Of a stretch of 64,000 bases of DNA, positions 1-9,983 are shown piece by piece. Position numbers and translations under genes: made by a program. This DNA is from Cladorrhinum sp. PSN259 (Eukaryota; Ascomycota; Sordariomycetes; Sordariales; Podosporaceae), in the NCBI GenBank assembly GCA_033725935.1, contig MU867075.1, positions 310,001 through 374,000 on the forward strand, in the 5' to 3' direction. A model generated the notes under the pieces. The model searched no databases. It was not told the DNA's origin and saw only the letters and a list, made by a program, of their open reading frames with translations. Position 1 is the first letter of the stretch. Every line of letters begins with the position of its first letter.

Positions 1-76
1 ACTCACCTGGAGAACTCACTCTTCCATATATGTCGTAGTCCTTTGAACGACGCGTCTCACTCTCACGGACCATAAG

Positions 77-928
77 ATGGAATCACCACCCACACTAGAT
101 GACGAGATCTCAGATCTCCAAGCTAAAAGTCAGTTTACCTTCACTCACTGTCATCTCCTTCTTCAATACTAACTTCGCCCAGTCTCCTCCCTAAAATCCC
201 AACTCGCCCTCCAAACATCAATCCTCATCGCCGCCCCCTCAACACGTTGCACCCTCCCTCTAGCATCCCAGTCCCCTCTCCTCACACAATCGGATGCTCA
301 AAAAACCCACAACCTCCAATCCCTCTACCGCGCCTGCGCGAGCATCACCACCTTCCGCGCGCGCGATCCGGATCCCAAAGCGGTAGACAACGGCTCAATC
401 CTAGGTCTAAGAATCGACGTCGTGTCACGGACTAAATTCCTGAGGCCTTACTACGTACTCCTTAACCGGCCCTTCCCAAACTGCAAGTTCGTAAGGGTGC
501 ACAGACACACTGTCCCGCCGTGTATACCACTTGGCGGGCTAGCGGCGAGGTATTTGCCGCCGCCGGGGAGTGGGAGTGGCAGTAAGAGGAAGCAGGATCT
601 AGTGAAGTTTGCAAAGGTTTTGAGGAGGGAGGTTACGAGATATCACCATAGAATTGGGGTGGTGGCGGATTTGAGGAAGTCTGCTGGGGTTGGGAAGGAA
701 GAGGAAGGAGAGATAGTGGATATTAGTGCCGTTGATGCTGAGGCTAAGCAGATCACGTTTGAGTGGGCTGACGGGAGGACGGGAAGATTGGTGATGGGTG
801 ATGATGGGGAGGTTGTGAAGCTTGTTGTGGTCGGTGAAGGAGGTAGGGATAGGGAGACGGGGAGGGAGTTGTTGGGGAGTGCGGTAAATGTGGAGGAGGT
901 TGTGAAGAGGCTGGCAGTTGGGGCTTGA
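77..928 (+). CDS. MCM21: Mcm21/CENP-O-like inner kinetochore protein
   Basis: Two exons, 77..128 and 183..928, give 265 residues. The intron 129..182 starts GTCAGT, has TACTAAC as branch site and ends CCCAG. The start at 77 is the first in-frame ATG of exon 1 and gives an N-terminal coiled-coil-like stretch (LDDEISDLQAK, then SSLKSQL). The C-terminal half holds the motif run SRTKFLRPYYVLLNRP followed by VHRHTVPPCIPL, GLAARYLPPP, and a helix with LRREVTRYHHRIGVVADLR. From memory this is the signature of the fungal Mcm21/CENP-O family, part of the COMA (CCAN) inner kinetochore complex that links centromeric chromatin to the outer kinetochore. The reading frame would be lost without the intron. 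The tail (to residue 265) is Gly/Glu/Val rich. Identity rests on motif recognition without a search. Confidence 0.85.
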
Positions 929-2151
929 GGGCAGATGGCTGGCGGTAGTGGATAAAATGATGTCGAGTTGCTGGTACGCAAACAGTTATGTTGCGAATAC
1001 TAACTATCGCGGTACATCTGCCCATCTCGAGTATTTTTTCACTCATGCTGACATCATCTACCAGCGGAATTAGATTGACACCTTCGGTTTTGGTTCAGTC
1101 AGTCCAGCCTGAAATGTAACCCTCCCTTTTCCTGTCCGCTGCATCGGTTATTTTACCACCCGCCCACCAACCTCGTATTCTGCGACCCGCACCAAGAGAT
1201 GTATATTAAACCGTAGCAGCCCCGAACGCAGGAACCAGTACAAACTGTGACGGTCATCAACAAACGAGACCGCTTGGCAATCAATTCTACAAACCAAAAA
1301 TACCGAAACATGTCACGACCAACACACGGCTGGCTGGTAGACAGCCTTATCACCCACCACCTCTGTGGTGTGATTGTCCCGAGACGGGAAGCTATACAAC
1401 TTTTTCAAATATGGCTGTCAGTGTCAGCTAATATCTGTGTTTATCCCTTGTCCTGTGTTGTCGAGGTGCGATCCCGTTTTCCTGTCGATTGGGTAAGGCG
1501 AGAGAAAACAGAACACCAGCCGCCCTATGACACCCTTGGGGTATGATTGGGAGGGCGGGACGGATAATATGGGCTTGGGCGAGAAAAGAAAACAAAAGAA
1601 GAAACAATAAAGAGGTTGGGTTCTGGATCATGGTACCGACTACATCGGATGTCATCATTCGAGGTTGGACAAACAGTGAGTACTACATCGTAGGTAGGCT
1701 ATTTCAATCAACAGAATCTTGTGGCGGTTTTTTCTTGTCTGTACTTGTTGTGTATGTGCCTTAACAACACGCATATAATCAGTCTAAACTGGCGACAAAA
1801 GTTTTTCTATGCGTAACAAATTTCCATAATGAAATAAAAAATTGATTACAGCTTTTTGTGTTGCAAGGTACTATGCTTTTCTCTCAACCCAAGGTTAGAA
1901 GGGAAACAACGTTCCAAACAAGCTCGACTAATGAACTAGATACATAATCACACGTGCGATCTCTAAATAATTCCTTTTTTGCTGTTTTGCTGCCTTCCTC
2001 TTCAGGTAAATGCTGCTCCTCAGCACCAAAAAACGTCCCTCATACAGTGAAATGATAAAAAGAGTTCGGCCGTCATGATGATCCCCAGCTTTCCCCCAAT
2101 TTTCAAAATCAATAAAAAAACATTACATTTCATCATTCATCCACATGAAAT
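929..2151. other. Intergenic region, no gene seen
   Basis: This is the convergent 3' space between the Mcm21-like gene (+) and the proline-rich wall-protein gene (-). The open frames here are short, lack recognisable motifs and have no splice-joined partners. The stretch 1800-2150 is AT-rich and is probably 3' UTR of the minus-strand gene. I see no tRNA, tandem repeat or transposon feature. Confidence 0.5.
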
Positions 2152-2844
2152 TTAGAGAAGAGCAGCAGCAACAGCAATGACAGCCAAAGCTCCACCGGCG
2201 TTCCGGATATTCTTCTCAGCTCCTGCGGTCACGATCACCTGTGAAGTGGTAGAAGTCTTTGTCGGCTGGGTGATGGTACCGAAGGACTTGCTGGTCGTAG
2301 GTGTAGGCGTGACGGCGGGAGTGGTAACCGGAGGTGGTATGACCGTTGACGAAGGAGGGGGAGGAGGGGGAGGGGGAGGAATGACTGAAGATGGAGGAGG
2401 CGGGGGAGGGGGAACCACAGAAGTGGGAGGAGGAGGAGGCGGCGCCACAGATGTAGAAGGGGGAGGAGGAGGAGGAGGAGGAGGAGGCGGCGCTACAGAT
2501 GTAGGAGGGGGAGGAGGGGGAACCACCGAAGTGGGAGGCGGAGGGGGAGGAGCCACAGTAGTCTCAGTAACAGGGCAGACCGTGGTGCTGATGGCGACTG
2601 TGACGGTTGTCAAGACAGTGGAGTGAGCTGGGCAGTCTGTCCACTTCGGCGGGCAGCTGGTGATGGTCGCCGTAGACGTGGTGTAAACTGTCGATGTCGT
2701 CCATTTGCCAGGCCCGGGATAGGGGTGAGTGAGGGTGAGGCCTGGGGGCCCGAGTGAGAAAGTTGGGTTCTCGTAGTTGTGTTCCCCTCCATGGGCGGCC
2801 GCGTGGACCGCGAAGGTGATTAGAGTGGTAAGTGTGGTCTTCAT
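2152..2844 (-). CDS. Secreted polyproline GPI-anchored cell-wall protein
   Basis: Single exon, 230 residues. The start was chosen at the ATG of MKTTLTTLITFAVHAAAHG because it opens directly with a signal peptide; the frame is open for 72 more codons upstream, but that extension would bury the signal. Order: signal peptide (1 to about 19); a Thr/Cys module (about residues 45-90) with TSTVYTTSTATITSCP, a second Cys-Pro pair and ISTTVCPVTE; a polyproline block (about 93-170) of repeated TSV(V/A) plus 6-12 prolines; a Thr-rich spacer; and a hydrophobic C-terminus (ALAVIAVAAALL) after AGAEKN, typical of GPI attachment. The polyproline block is drawn from GGA/GGG-rich DNA and is likely to vary in length between strains. 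The Cys module is also present twice in the chitinase at 29138. The likely role is structural in the wall; no catalytic domain is visible. Confidence 0.75.
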   Translation of the reverse strand: MKTTLTTLITFAVHAAAHGGEHNYENPTFSLGPPGLTLTHPYPGPGKWTTSTVYTTSTATITSCPPKWTDCPAHSTVLTTVTVAISTTVCPVTETTVAPPPPPPTSVVPPPPPPTSVAPPPPPPPPPPPSTSVAPPPPPPTSVVPPPPPPPSSVIPPPPPPPPPSSTVIPPPVTTPAVTPTPTTSKSFGTITQPTKTSTTSQVIVTAGAEKNIRNAGGALAVIAVAAALL

Positions 2845-4437
2845 GGTGGGTAGTGAGTGATTTTTTTTATATTCCTCGAGGTGAGGGTCAACGAGTGACA
2901 GGAACGAGTGAATCGCAGCGAAGGTACTGATGAGGAGGAAAAAGAGAGACCGTGTTTGGATACTTGAGGGGGTGCAAGCACCCCCTTTTAAAGAGGCATG
3001 AGCAGCGAGCACTACATACACACAAACAAGGCCCAATGCATAGACACGGGACGCAAGCAACCTACAACGGATACATGGCGTCGTGGCTGCAAGGTTCCCA
3101 TCTCCCAGATATTAAACGACGTATACAATGCTTCGACTGGCAGTACGAGGTTGCCCTTGGCGGCTAAAGGGAGGAGGTGTGTCTTGCAATCAAAACCCAG
3201 AATGAGTGAGCCTGTGTGCGCGCAGCCCCGCCTCCCAAGGCACTTCTTCGGTAGACTGACGATGACTTTCCCCCTGACTCCCTGCAGCTCAGATGTGCCG
3301 AGGGGGAGGGCGATCCATGGGTTGATGACGGCGATAAGGGAGGCCAATGTCACCTCCCATCACCACAGGCCGCCGATCTGAACCTATGGTGGTTTGCCCC
3401 CTGCATTAACTGCGTCGTCAATGCGACCCTAGAGCTTGCTTTTTTTTCCACTCGGAAAGAGTTGCCCTGGGTTTGGACCACCAGGTACACAGCACGAGAG
3501 ACATTTCGATTTTGGTAGGGCCAGCATTGACCGAGCCTGGAATCTGATAAGTGACAGGATACTTGCAGAAACCGTGATGCTGTGTTTTGCGTGTATATGG
3601 AAGACATAAACCACGTCAACCCAGGTGGGAGAATGCAACAGGCTGATGTACTGTACTCCGGAGGACAAGATCCCCTCGGATCTTCCATGCGGAATTGATT
3701 ATCTCTGCTCGCACAGAACTCGTCGAGGTTACTCAATCGAAGACGTCGTCGTTGCACAAAACACGAAGCCGTGGGCCTGTGGCATCAGAAACCAAGACAT
3801 TGTTGGTGGACAGAAGAAAAGAGATGTGAAGATACATGAGGATGATCGGGTGAAACGAAAAGCGCTGGTAACTGGGGGAGCAAAGTGCCCTGGTCGCCGT
3901 TTGTCGATCAACTGTGGCTTTCTAAAACTCTAAAATTTGGGGTTGTGGCTGTTGGTTATTGTAATGTACATACTACCTATTCTGGGTAAGTAAGCGCTCG
4001 TGAGGCTTCAAGCTTTGGCTAAAAGGGGTAGTGGGGATGCAGTGTGGCTGAAGCTCCGAAGACCGAATTTGGGGTCGGCACCAGCGCCGCACCATGCCAC
4101 GACCACCTGTTAATACGCAGCGGGTGCGGATCTCACGGAGACGGACACCGAGAACCAGTCCACTGACTCCGGCCAGCTTGATGCTGCATGGAATGGTGAC
4201 AGATTGTACATTTGATTTTTGTCTGTAATACTACCGCAACCGCTTCGTTCTCTTCTTACTGTCTCTACATTTGTTTATTCCACCTGTCCTCTGTCGAACT
4301 TGATATTTCCGAACACCATTCATCGAATCGCATCGAATCGCATCCCCAACTTGCGCGCTGATCTGATAATCAGCCAGAAAAGTGACCAGCCCGAGCAGGT
4401 CCATTAAAACTGCAGAAGAAACATACACACTACGGAT
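2845..4437. other. Intergenic region, divergent promoters
   Basis: This region separates the divergent starts of the wall-protein gene (2844, -) and the MFS gene (4438, +). Several open frames of 60-130 codons occur on both strands around 3000-3930 but none has a recognisable domain, signal peptide or intron partner. A short direct repeat of CATCGAATCG lies near 4321-4340. I see nothing else. Confidence 0.5.
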
Positions 4438-5903
4438 ATGGCGCCACCTGTCGAGGCTGCCACTCGGAAACGGGTTCTGAGGGTCATTTTCATCTCATTA
4501 TTGCTGGACTTGGTATGCCACTGACACATATCCACCGCACGATAGAACATTAGAGACATTTGACTAACAAAAGTCCGCGACCACTTGCGCAGATCTCCTT
4601 CACCTTCATCCTCCCCCTATTCCCCAAGCTCCTCGAGTTCTACCGTAACACCGAAGTCCCAACCGATCCTTCTGCCCCGGCCACCAAGACTCTTCTGTCC
4701 AGCTTGCTGGGATACCTCAACGCGTACAAGGCCGCCTTTGCGCGACCCATTGATTCGCGTTACGACATCGTCCTGCTGGGCGGAGCGCTCGGCAGTCTCT
4801 TCAGTCTGCTCCAGGCCGTCGCCTCTCCTGTAATTGGGCGCCTCTCGGATCGCTATGGCCGGCGCACCGCATTGCTCGCCAGCATGGCTGGAAATATACT
4901 GTCGGTACTGCTCTGGGTCGTAGCGGTTGACTTCCGGACCTTTTTGGCCTCACGCATTGTTGGGGGTTTGTCCGAGGGTAACGTTCAGCTGGCCACGGCC
5001 ATTGCAACGGACATTTCCGATGTTAACGACCGCGGCTCGACCATGGCCCTCATCGGCGCATGCTTCTCCATTGCCTTCACGTTTGGCCCTGCGCTTGGTG
5101 CTTGGCTAAGCTCCATCGCAACGGTGGCTGCCAATCCTTTTGCTACCGCTGCTGGAGTGTCATTGTTCCTGATTGTTCTTGAGACTGTCTATCTCTACTT
5201 CAGTCTGCCAGAAACATTGCCGTCGCTAGTCAATGCTAAAAAGGAGGCATCTTCTACCACAGCCACGGAAAAAGAGGAACAGAAGGCGCCGGCGCTAGTT
5301 CAGAGGACTAACTCCCACTTCCTTCTGAACCTTGTTCACATGACCTTCCTACTCTTCTTCTCGGGGATGGAGTTCTCTCTACCCTTCATGACCTATGATC
5401 TATTTGCATACACCTCGGCCAAGAATGGAAAACTTCTCGGTTATGTGGGGCTGATTGCCTCTCTCTTGCAGGGTGGTGTTACTCGTCGTCTTCCACCACT
5501 TCTATCAGTCAAAATCGGTGTTGTGGCATGTCTCGTCTCCTTCGCGCTCCTTGGCCGCATCTCGAGCGTCTCAGGTCTCTACCTGGCAGCTACCGGCTTG
5601 GCCACGACCTCAGCAACAGTTGTTTCAGGCTTGAATACCCTGAGCAGTTTTGAGGCGAATGAAGGAGAACGTGGTGGTAAGTTGGGTATTCTGAGAAGCT
5701 GGGGCCAGCTTGGCCGTGGCCTTGGTCCTGTTCTCTTCACGAGCGTGTACTGGTGGGCAGGACGCGAGGTTGCATATGCCATCGGTGCTACCGGCATCGC
5801 TGGTGTGAGCTTGCTGGTTTTCTTTGGTCTCAAAACGCCACCTGGCTCTGTGAAGCCCCGGAAGTCAAAGGTGGCAACAGTTGGCGAAAAGAAGGAGCTA
5901 TAA
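4438..5903 (+). CDS. Major facilitator superfamily transporter, TetA/MFSD10-like
   Basis: Two exons, 4438..4512 and 4593..5903, give 461 residues. Exon 1 codes 25 residues ending in the first membrane segment (VIFISLLLDL); the intron (80 nt, GTATGC..GCGCAG) joins in phase 0 to ISFTFILPLFPKLL, so the first helix is completed only after splicing. The MFS motif A is present as GRLSDRYGRR (about residues 107-116), between helices 2 and 3. About 12 hydrophobic segments are visible with a central charged loop (about 230-260, Lys/Glu/Thr-rich). The long loop after helix 1 (YRNTEVPTDPS) and the overall layout resemble eukaryotic tetracycline-resistance-like (MFSD10-type) carriers, which export organic anions or drugs; the substrate here is unknown. 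No neighbouring biosynthetic genes indicate one. The MFS assignment is firm, the subfamily is inference. Confidence 0.87.
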
Positions 5904-6077
5904 AGAAATTATGTGCATCTTTGTGGACATCTTGCATACATGTAGTGCAACAAAAATGAGCATTGTATGATAGATTCATTGACTCCATTTACAGTTTGGG
6001 AAACGGACCACATACACTGCTATCCCGAATTTGGAGTTTTTTTTTGTTTTTGTTTTTTTGCATAAGAAAATAGAGTC

Positions 6078-6082
6078 AAAAA
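6078..6082 (-). terminator. RNA polymerase III T-tract terminator
   Basis: A run of five T on the minus strand lies 9 nt after the discriminator base of the tRNA-Arg gene. This is the usual length and position of a Pol III terminator and supports that the tRNA is transcribed as its own unit. Confidence 0.6.
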
Positions 6083-6091
6083 GAGAGACTT

Positions 6092-6236
6092 CACCACCGG
6101 CGGGACTCGAACCCACAATCTTCAGCTTGCCTATATAGGAGGCTGACGGGTTACCTGTAAAGGACTGTTGTTAGTAAGATGAATCGAACACAGGCGGGGA
6201 GGGTCAAGGTGTAACTCACCATTTCCCTACGGCAGC
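6092..6236 (-). tRNA. tRNA-Arg(CCT) with a 65-nt spliceosomal-type intron in the D-loop
   Basis: On the minus strand: acceptor GCTGCCG (6236-6230) pairs with CGGTGGT (6099-6093), including three G-U pairs; discriminator G at 6092. T8 A9 are followed by a D-arm GGG...CCC (6227-6225 with 6150-6148) whose loop is split by an insert at 6219-6155. The insert starts GTGAGT, carries TACTAAC (6176-6170) and ends TTTACAG. Once it is removed the D-loop is AAATGGTAA, with A14, G18G19 and A21 in place. The anticodon arm TCAGC/GCTGA holds CT-CCT-A, then an 8-nt insert TATAGGCA (6135-6128) at the canonical tRNA intron site; its AGG can pair with the anticodon. Variable loop AGATT; T-arm GTGGG TTCGAGT CCCGC is a perfect B box. 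The mature length would be 72 nt. The A box TAGGGAAATGG survives in the DNA because both insert and exon begin GT. It could be a pseudogene. The structure is seen; the splicing is inferred. Confidence 0.7.
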
Positions 6237-7293
6237 TTGCACAGGTACCACTAGACCATGAGGACTGGGTTCTTTCTGTTTGTTGTTGAGCTGGAAAGTG
6301 TTGGGTAGGCTTATCAGGCTTCAGTGTGGAAGGTGTGGGTTCGTTGCTTCCCCAGAATGCCCACGGGTTGCCAGTGGCCGTCTGAACCTGCCCTGAACCG
6401 GAACCAGGCTGGAAAAGTGTCTCACCGTGGCCCGAGAAACACGTTATTTGTGGACCTCAAGGTTGTCGTCTCTTCCAGGTGTTGCCCGGGCGGCAGGCAA
6501 ACACTCCATGACATCTGGATGGCCGCAGAAGCTCTAGGCCTTCCGGCCTGCCTTCCATCTCCTCACTTGCATGTCGAGCAAATGTTAAATCCGTCCCAGT
6601 CAGAGCAGATTGATCAAGAAATTAACATGGCAGTCTGAAGATAACAAACATAAGTGTTCGTCTCTCACCACTAATTCCGAGCGAGGGGTGCTCTCATCCA
6701 GTCTCAAATTAAATATGTGTGGCCTGGTTCAGGTATTGCACATAACTTCACCAAACGATTCCTTTCTTTCATTGTTCACACAAATGAGCAGAGATATTGA
6801 GCATTTGCTGATGGCACGAGTGTGACTGAGGAAATGGTGCAGCATGTGATTGGCAGCTTACATAATAATTCGTCCATCTTCAAACGCCATACGACTTGGC
6901 TTATTCGGGTATTGTTTCCTTTGTCGATGTTTTCATATGTCGGGATGTAGAACAGTGACCGCTGGCTTGGTGAGACTATGTCACATTGCGATTCCTTAGA
7001 CGATGACAGAGCTATACGGCCTTACGAGGAGCCTCAAAGGGTATACGGTGCATAGTTCAAGGATGACTCCGCCGACCCACCAACCCTCCTACCCCTCTCT
7101 GTCGGAATCACATTTTCTTCGAGCTAGCACTTAGTATCGAGTCTCCCGAATTGATGCATTGCGTTCACGAAGAACACCCGCGGCCATAGAATGGTAATCC
7201 CAGTCAGCTCATTCCAACCAAAGTACTTGAAGAGGGCTACCCAGCTCATGTTGAAGGCATGGTTGAGGATACCACAGCCCTAATCTCGCTATC
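6237..7293. other. Intergenic region with an orphan A-box motif
   Basis: No protein gene is seen. A second perfect Pol III A-box-like sequence (TGGTCTAGTGGTA) lies at 6258-6246 on the minus strand, just upstream of the tRNA-Arg gene, without its own acceptor partner; it may be a fossil 5' tRNA half. The remainder up to the amidase start has only short frames without motifs. Confidence 0.45.
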
Positions 7294-8979
7294 ATGACCC
7301 CTTCTCTGTCTCTGACCAGCCTTGGCTGCCTTTTTCTTCGATCAATAACCCTGATATCTCTCTCCCAGCCAGCGGCGGGGGCTCTCCCCGATACCTTTGA
7401 CGTCCGAGAAGCTAGCATCGACAGTGTCCACAATGCCCTCTTCACTAGGATCACAACCTGCCGAGAGATAGTATCAGCCTTCATTGCCCGCATTGAGGAG
7501 TTTAATCCCACCATCAACGCCATTGTCTCCTTAAATCCTGAAGCTCTTTTCATTGCCGACCGCCTAGACGGCCGAATAGCTTCCGGCAATGTCACAGGCA
7601 CCCTCTTTTGCATCCCTGTCTTGCTCAAAGACAACTACGATGCGGTTGGGACCAACACCACCGGCGCCTCTCTTGGTCTAGCAAACAACAAACCTATAGA
7701 AGATGCCCCAACTGTCACCGCCCTGAGAAACGCAGGGGCCATTATACTTGGCAAGGCAAATCTCCACGAGATGGCGCTGGAAGGCTTGACTGTCTCGTCC
7801 CTCGGCGGCCAAACCAAGAACCCCTATGACCTCACTCGAACACCAGGAGGCAGTAGTGGAGGCACAGGAGCAGCAATCACAGCCAATTTTGCTATATTCG
7901 GCACCGGAACTGACACAGTCAACTCCCTTCGCAGTCCAGCGAGCGCAGGGTCCCTTTTCAGTTTTCGTCCCACTCGGGGTCTCATCTCCCGAGCAGGAGT
8001 CATTCCCGTCAGCTTCACCCAAGATGCTGTCGGGGCAATAGCTCGCAATCTCAACGACCTCGCCATTGCTCTGACAGTCATGTCTAGCGTTGGATTCGAT
8101 CCCGACGACAATACCACCGCTTCTATCCCACGAGAAATGCAAAATAAAGACTACTCTGCCTCTTTATACGGTGGCAGTCTCAAGGGACTGCGCTTTGGTT
8201 TACTAAACGGGTTTTTCAATCACACCACATCGTCCGAAACCACACCAGTAAACGAGATGATGTCTTCCGTGGTCTCCCAGCTCACTTCCGCCGGGGCTAC
8301 AATAGTCAACATAACAGAACCAACCTACAACACCGTCACTCTGGCAGCTCTGGACGTCCAAGTTTATGAGTTCAGACAACAGCTGATCGCCTACCTATCT
8401 CGCCCACAATTAAATGGCTCTCCACGGCCAAACAGATTAACAGAACTCTACACCAACAACTCGGGCCAATTCCTCGTCATCCCGGCGCAATACTCATATC
8501 TCCGGTCAGCATTTGTCTCCTCTACTTACAACACTACCTACCATCAAAACTTGCACGGGATCCAAAATCTAATCAACATACTCGAAACTACCTTTAAAAC
8601 CAATAACCTAGACGCAGTCATCTACCCAGAGCAAAAGAACCTAGTCGTCAAGCTGGGCTCTCCATCTCAAGCCGGTCGAAACGGTATTCTAGCTGCCTTG
8701 ACGGGTAGACCCGTCGTGACGATCCCCGCCGGGTTTTCTCCTGCTATGGAGGAAGCACCCGTGGGCATTCCAATTGGCATTGAGATTTTGGGTAGGAAAT
8801 GGAGCGAGGATAAACTCTTAAACATTGCAAAGCACATGAGCGAATTGATTGGGCCTGTAAGGAAGATGCCGCCTTTTGCGAATGCAACCGTGGAGAGGAG
8901 AGAGTATGAGACGGTGCCTGTTATTAAGCCCGGAGGGCTGGCAAGTGTGTCCAATGTCTACCCTGTTGGAGTGTTCTAA
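7294..8979 (+). CDS. Secreted amidase (amidase-signature family)
   Basis: Intronless, 561 residues. A hydrophobic N-terminus with an Ala-Gly-Ala stretch near residue 30 looks like a signal peptide, and there are many N-x-S/T sites (for example NTT at 121), so the enzyme is probably secreted. The amidase-signature Ser-cisSer-Lys triad is visible: Lys112 in VLLKDNYD, the cis-Ser in GGSSGG (185-190) and the nucleophile Ser211 in the run GTDTVNSLRSPAS. The two residues before the nucleophile are Val-Asn, where many family members have Gly-Gly. HEMALEG and PYDLTRTPGG are further family-conserved blocks. The family hydrolyses carboxamides to acid plus ammonia; such fungal genes are often misnamed glutamyl-tRNA amidotransferase subunit A, which does not fit a secreted protein. 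The substrate is unknown. The length is normal for the family. Confidence 0.9.
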   Translation: MTPSLSLTSLGCLFLRSITLISLSQPAAGALPDTFDVREASIDSVHNALFTRITTCREIVSAFIARIEEFNPTINAIVSLNPEALFIADRLDGRIASGNVTGTLFCIPVLLKDNYDAVGTNTTGASLGLANNKPIEDAPTVTALRNAGAIILGKANLHEMALEGLTVSSLGGQTKNPYDLTRTPGGSSGGTGAAITANFAIFGTGTDTVNSLRSPASAGSLFSFRPTRGLISRAGVIPVSFTQDAVGAIARNLNDLAIALTVMSSVGFDPDDNTTASIPREMQNKDYSASLYGGSLKGLRFGLLNGFFNHTTSSETTPVNEMMSSVVSQLTSAGATIVNITEPTYNTVTLAALDVQVYEFRQQLIAYLSRPQLNGSPRPNRLTELYTNNSGQFLVIPAQYSYLRSAFVSSTYNTTYHQNLHGIQNLINILETTFKTNNLDAVIYPEQKNLVVKLGSPSQAGRNGILAALTGRPVVTIPAGFSPAMEEAPVGIPIGIEILGRKWSEDKLLNIAKHMSELIGPVRKMPPFANATVERREYETVPVIKPGGLASVSNVYPVGVF

Positions 8980-9429
8980 GTAGAGGACTGAATGTATGGA
9001 GCCGAGCGAGGGGCTGATGTGGCCTTAACCAAGTTAAGCCTTTATTGCCCAGTTGTACAAACTATGCCGTTACAGCCACTCTTGATACAATCCAAGCTCA
9101 TAATAGACTGGAGTCCCATTCATGTATCTTATACGCATTATATAAGTCGGAATCTACCGAGCCACGCGAACCGGCGCGGAGTCCCAAGCGGAGTCCCCAC
9201 CGTTCAAGTTCACCAGACTCCAGCCTTACCACCCCACTTCTTTTGGGGCGCTCAGGGGTAAACTAGGGGTAAAACGGTCATGATCCACTCACTTCCTGTA
9301 CTGAGTCAGGGATAAAGTAAATAAAGCATATGTACAGTACCCCCGGAAAGAAGCGGAGTTGTAGCTTTCATCCAATATTCAACAGAGCTTTCGATCGAAG
9401 CACTACCTACAAGTCATCGATTTATTTCG

Positions 9430-9450
9430 ACACACACACACACACACACA
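9430..9450. repeat. (AC)n microsatellite
   Basis: About ten AC dinucleotides in a row within the intergenic region downstream of the amidase. Confidence 0.9.
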
Positions 9451-9966
9451 AATAAGCACAAATGCGACTATGCCAGTGACTGATGCATTTTTCAAGCTGA
9501 ACCAAGCACCGCAAACTTCAATCATCACACAAACAGGCCGCCATTATCATGGCTGAAGAAAAAAAGAAATAAAAGACAATCATGGTTTAAAACTCTCTAC
9601 ATACATACATGCATCCGTACACAGTCAGAGACTATTTACACCCACTAGCTGGACAAACGAGAGGGAAAAAGCGACCAACAAGCTTTCTCAGCAAATCTTT
9701 AACGGACAGATTAAGCCCCTCAAAAATCATGTATTTTTAAAAACAGTTGTACGAGGTCTAACTCATTTTCCCTTAACAACCAACCAAAGATCAGCAACAT
9801 GAGAAATAAAACCAACAATTATTTACACAGCAATCAAGAAGATCCCCTCGTCAAACTTCAATTCCATCCCAACTTTACAACAACTGCCAGCAGAAGAAGA
9901 AGACGAAGAAAGAAAGATTAATTCATTTTTTGGGAAGAATAAATGGGGTATCATTCTAGATAAAAT

Positions 9967-9983
9967 GGGGGGGGGGGGGGGGG
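9967..9983. repeat. G17 homopolymer
   Basis: Seventeen consecutive G on the plus strand. It is one of several long G or C tracts, all in intergenic DNA of this window. Confidence 0.9.

Noticed and set aside
2177..2626. 149-codon glycine-rich frame on the plus strand
   Set aside because: It is the antisense of the polyproline block (CCN read as GGN) of the minus-strand wall-protein gene.
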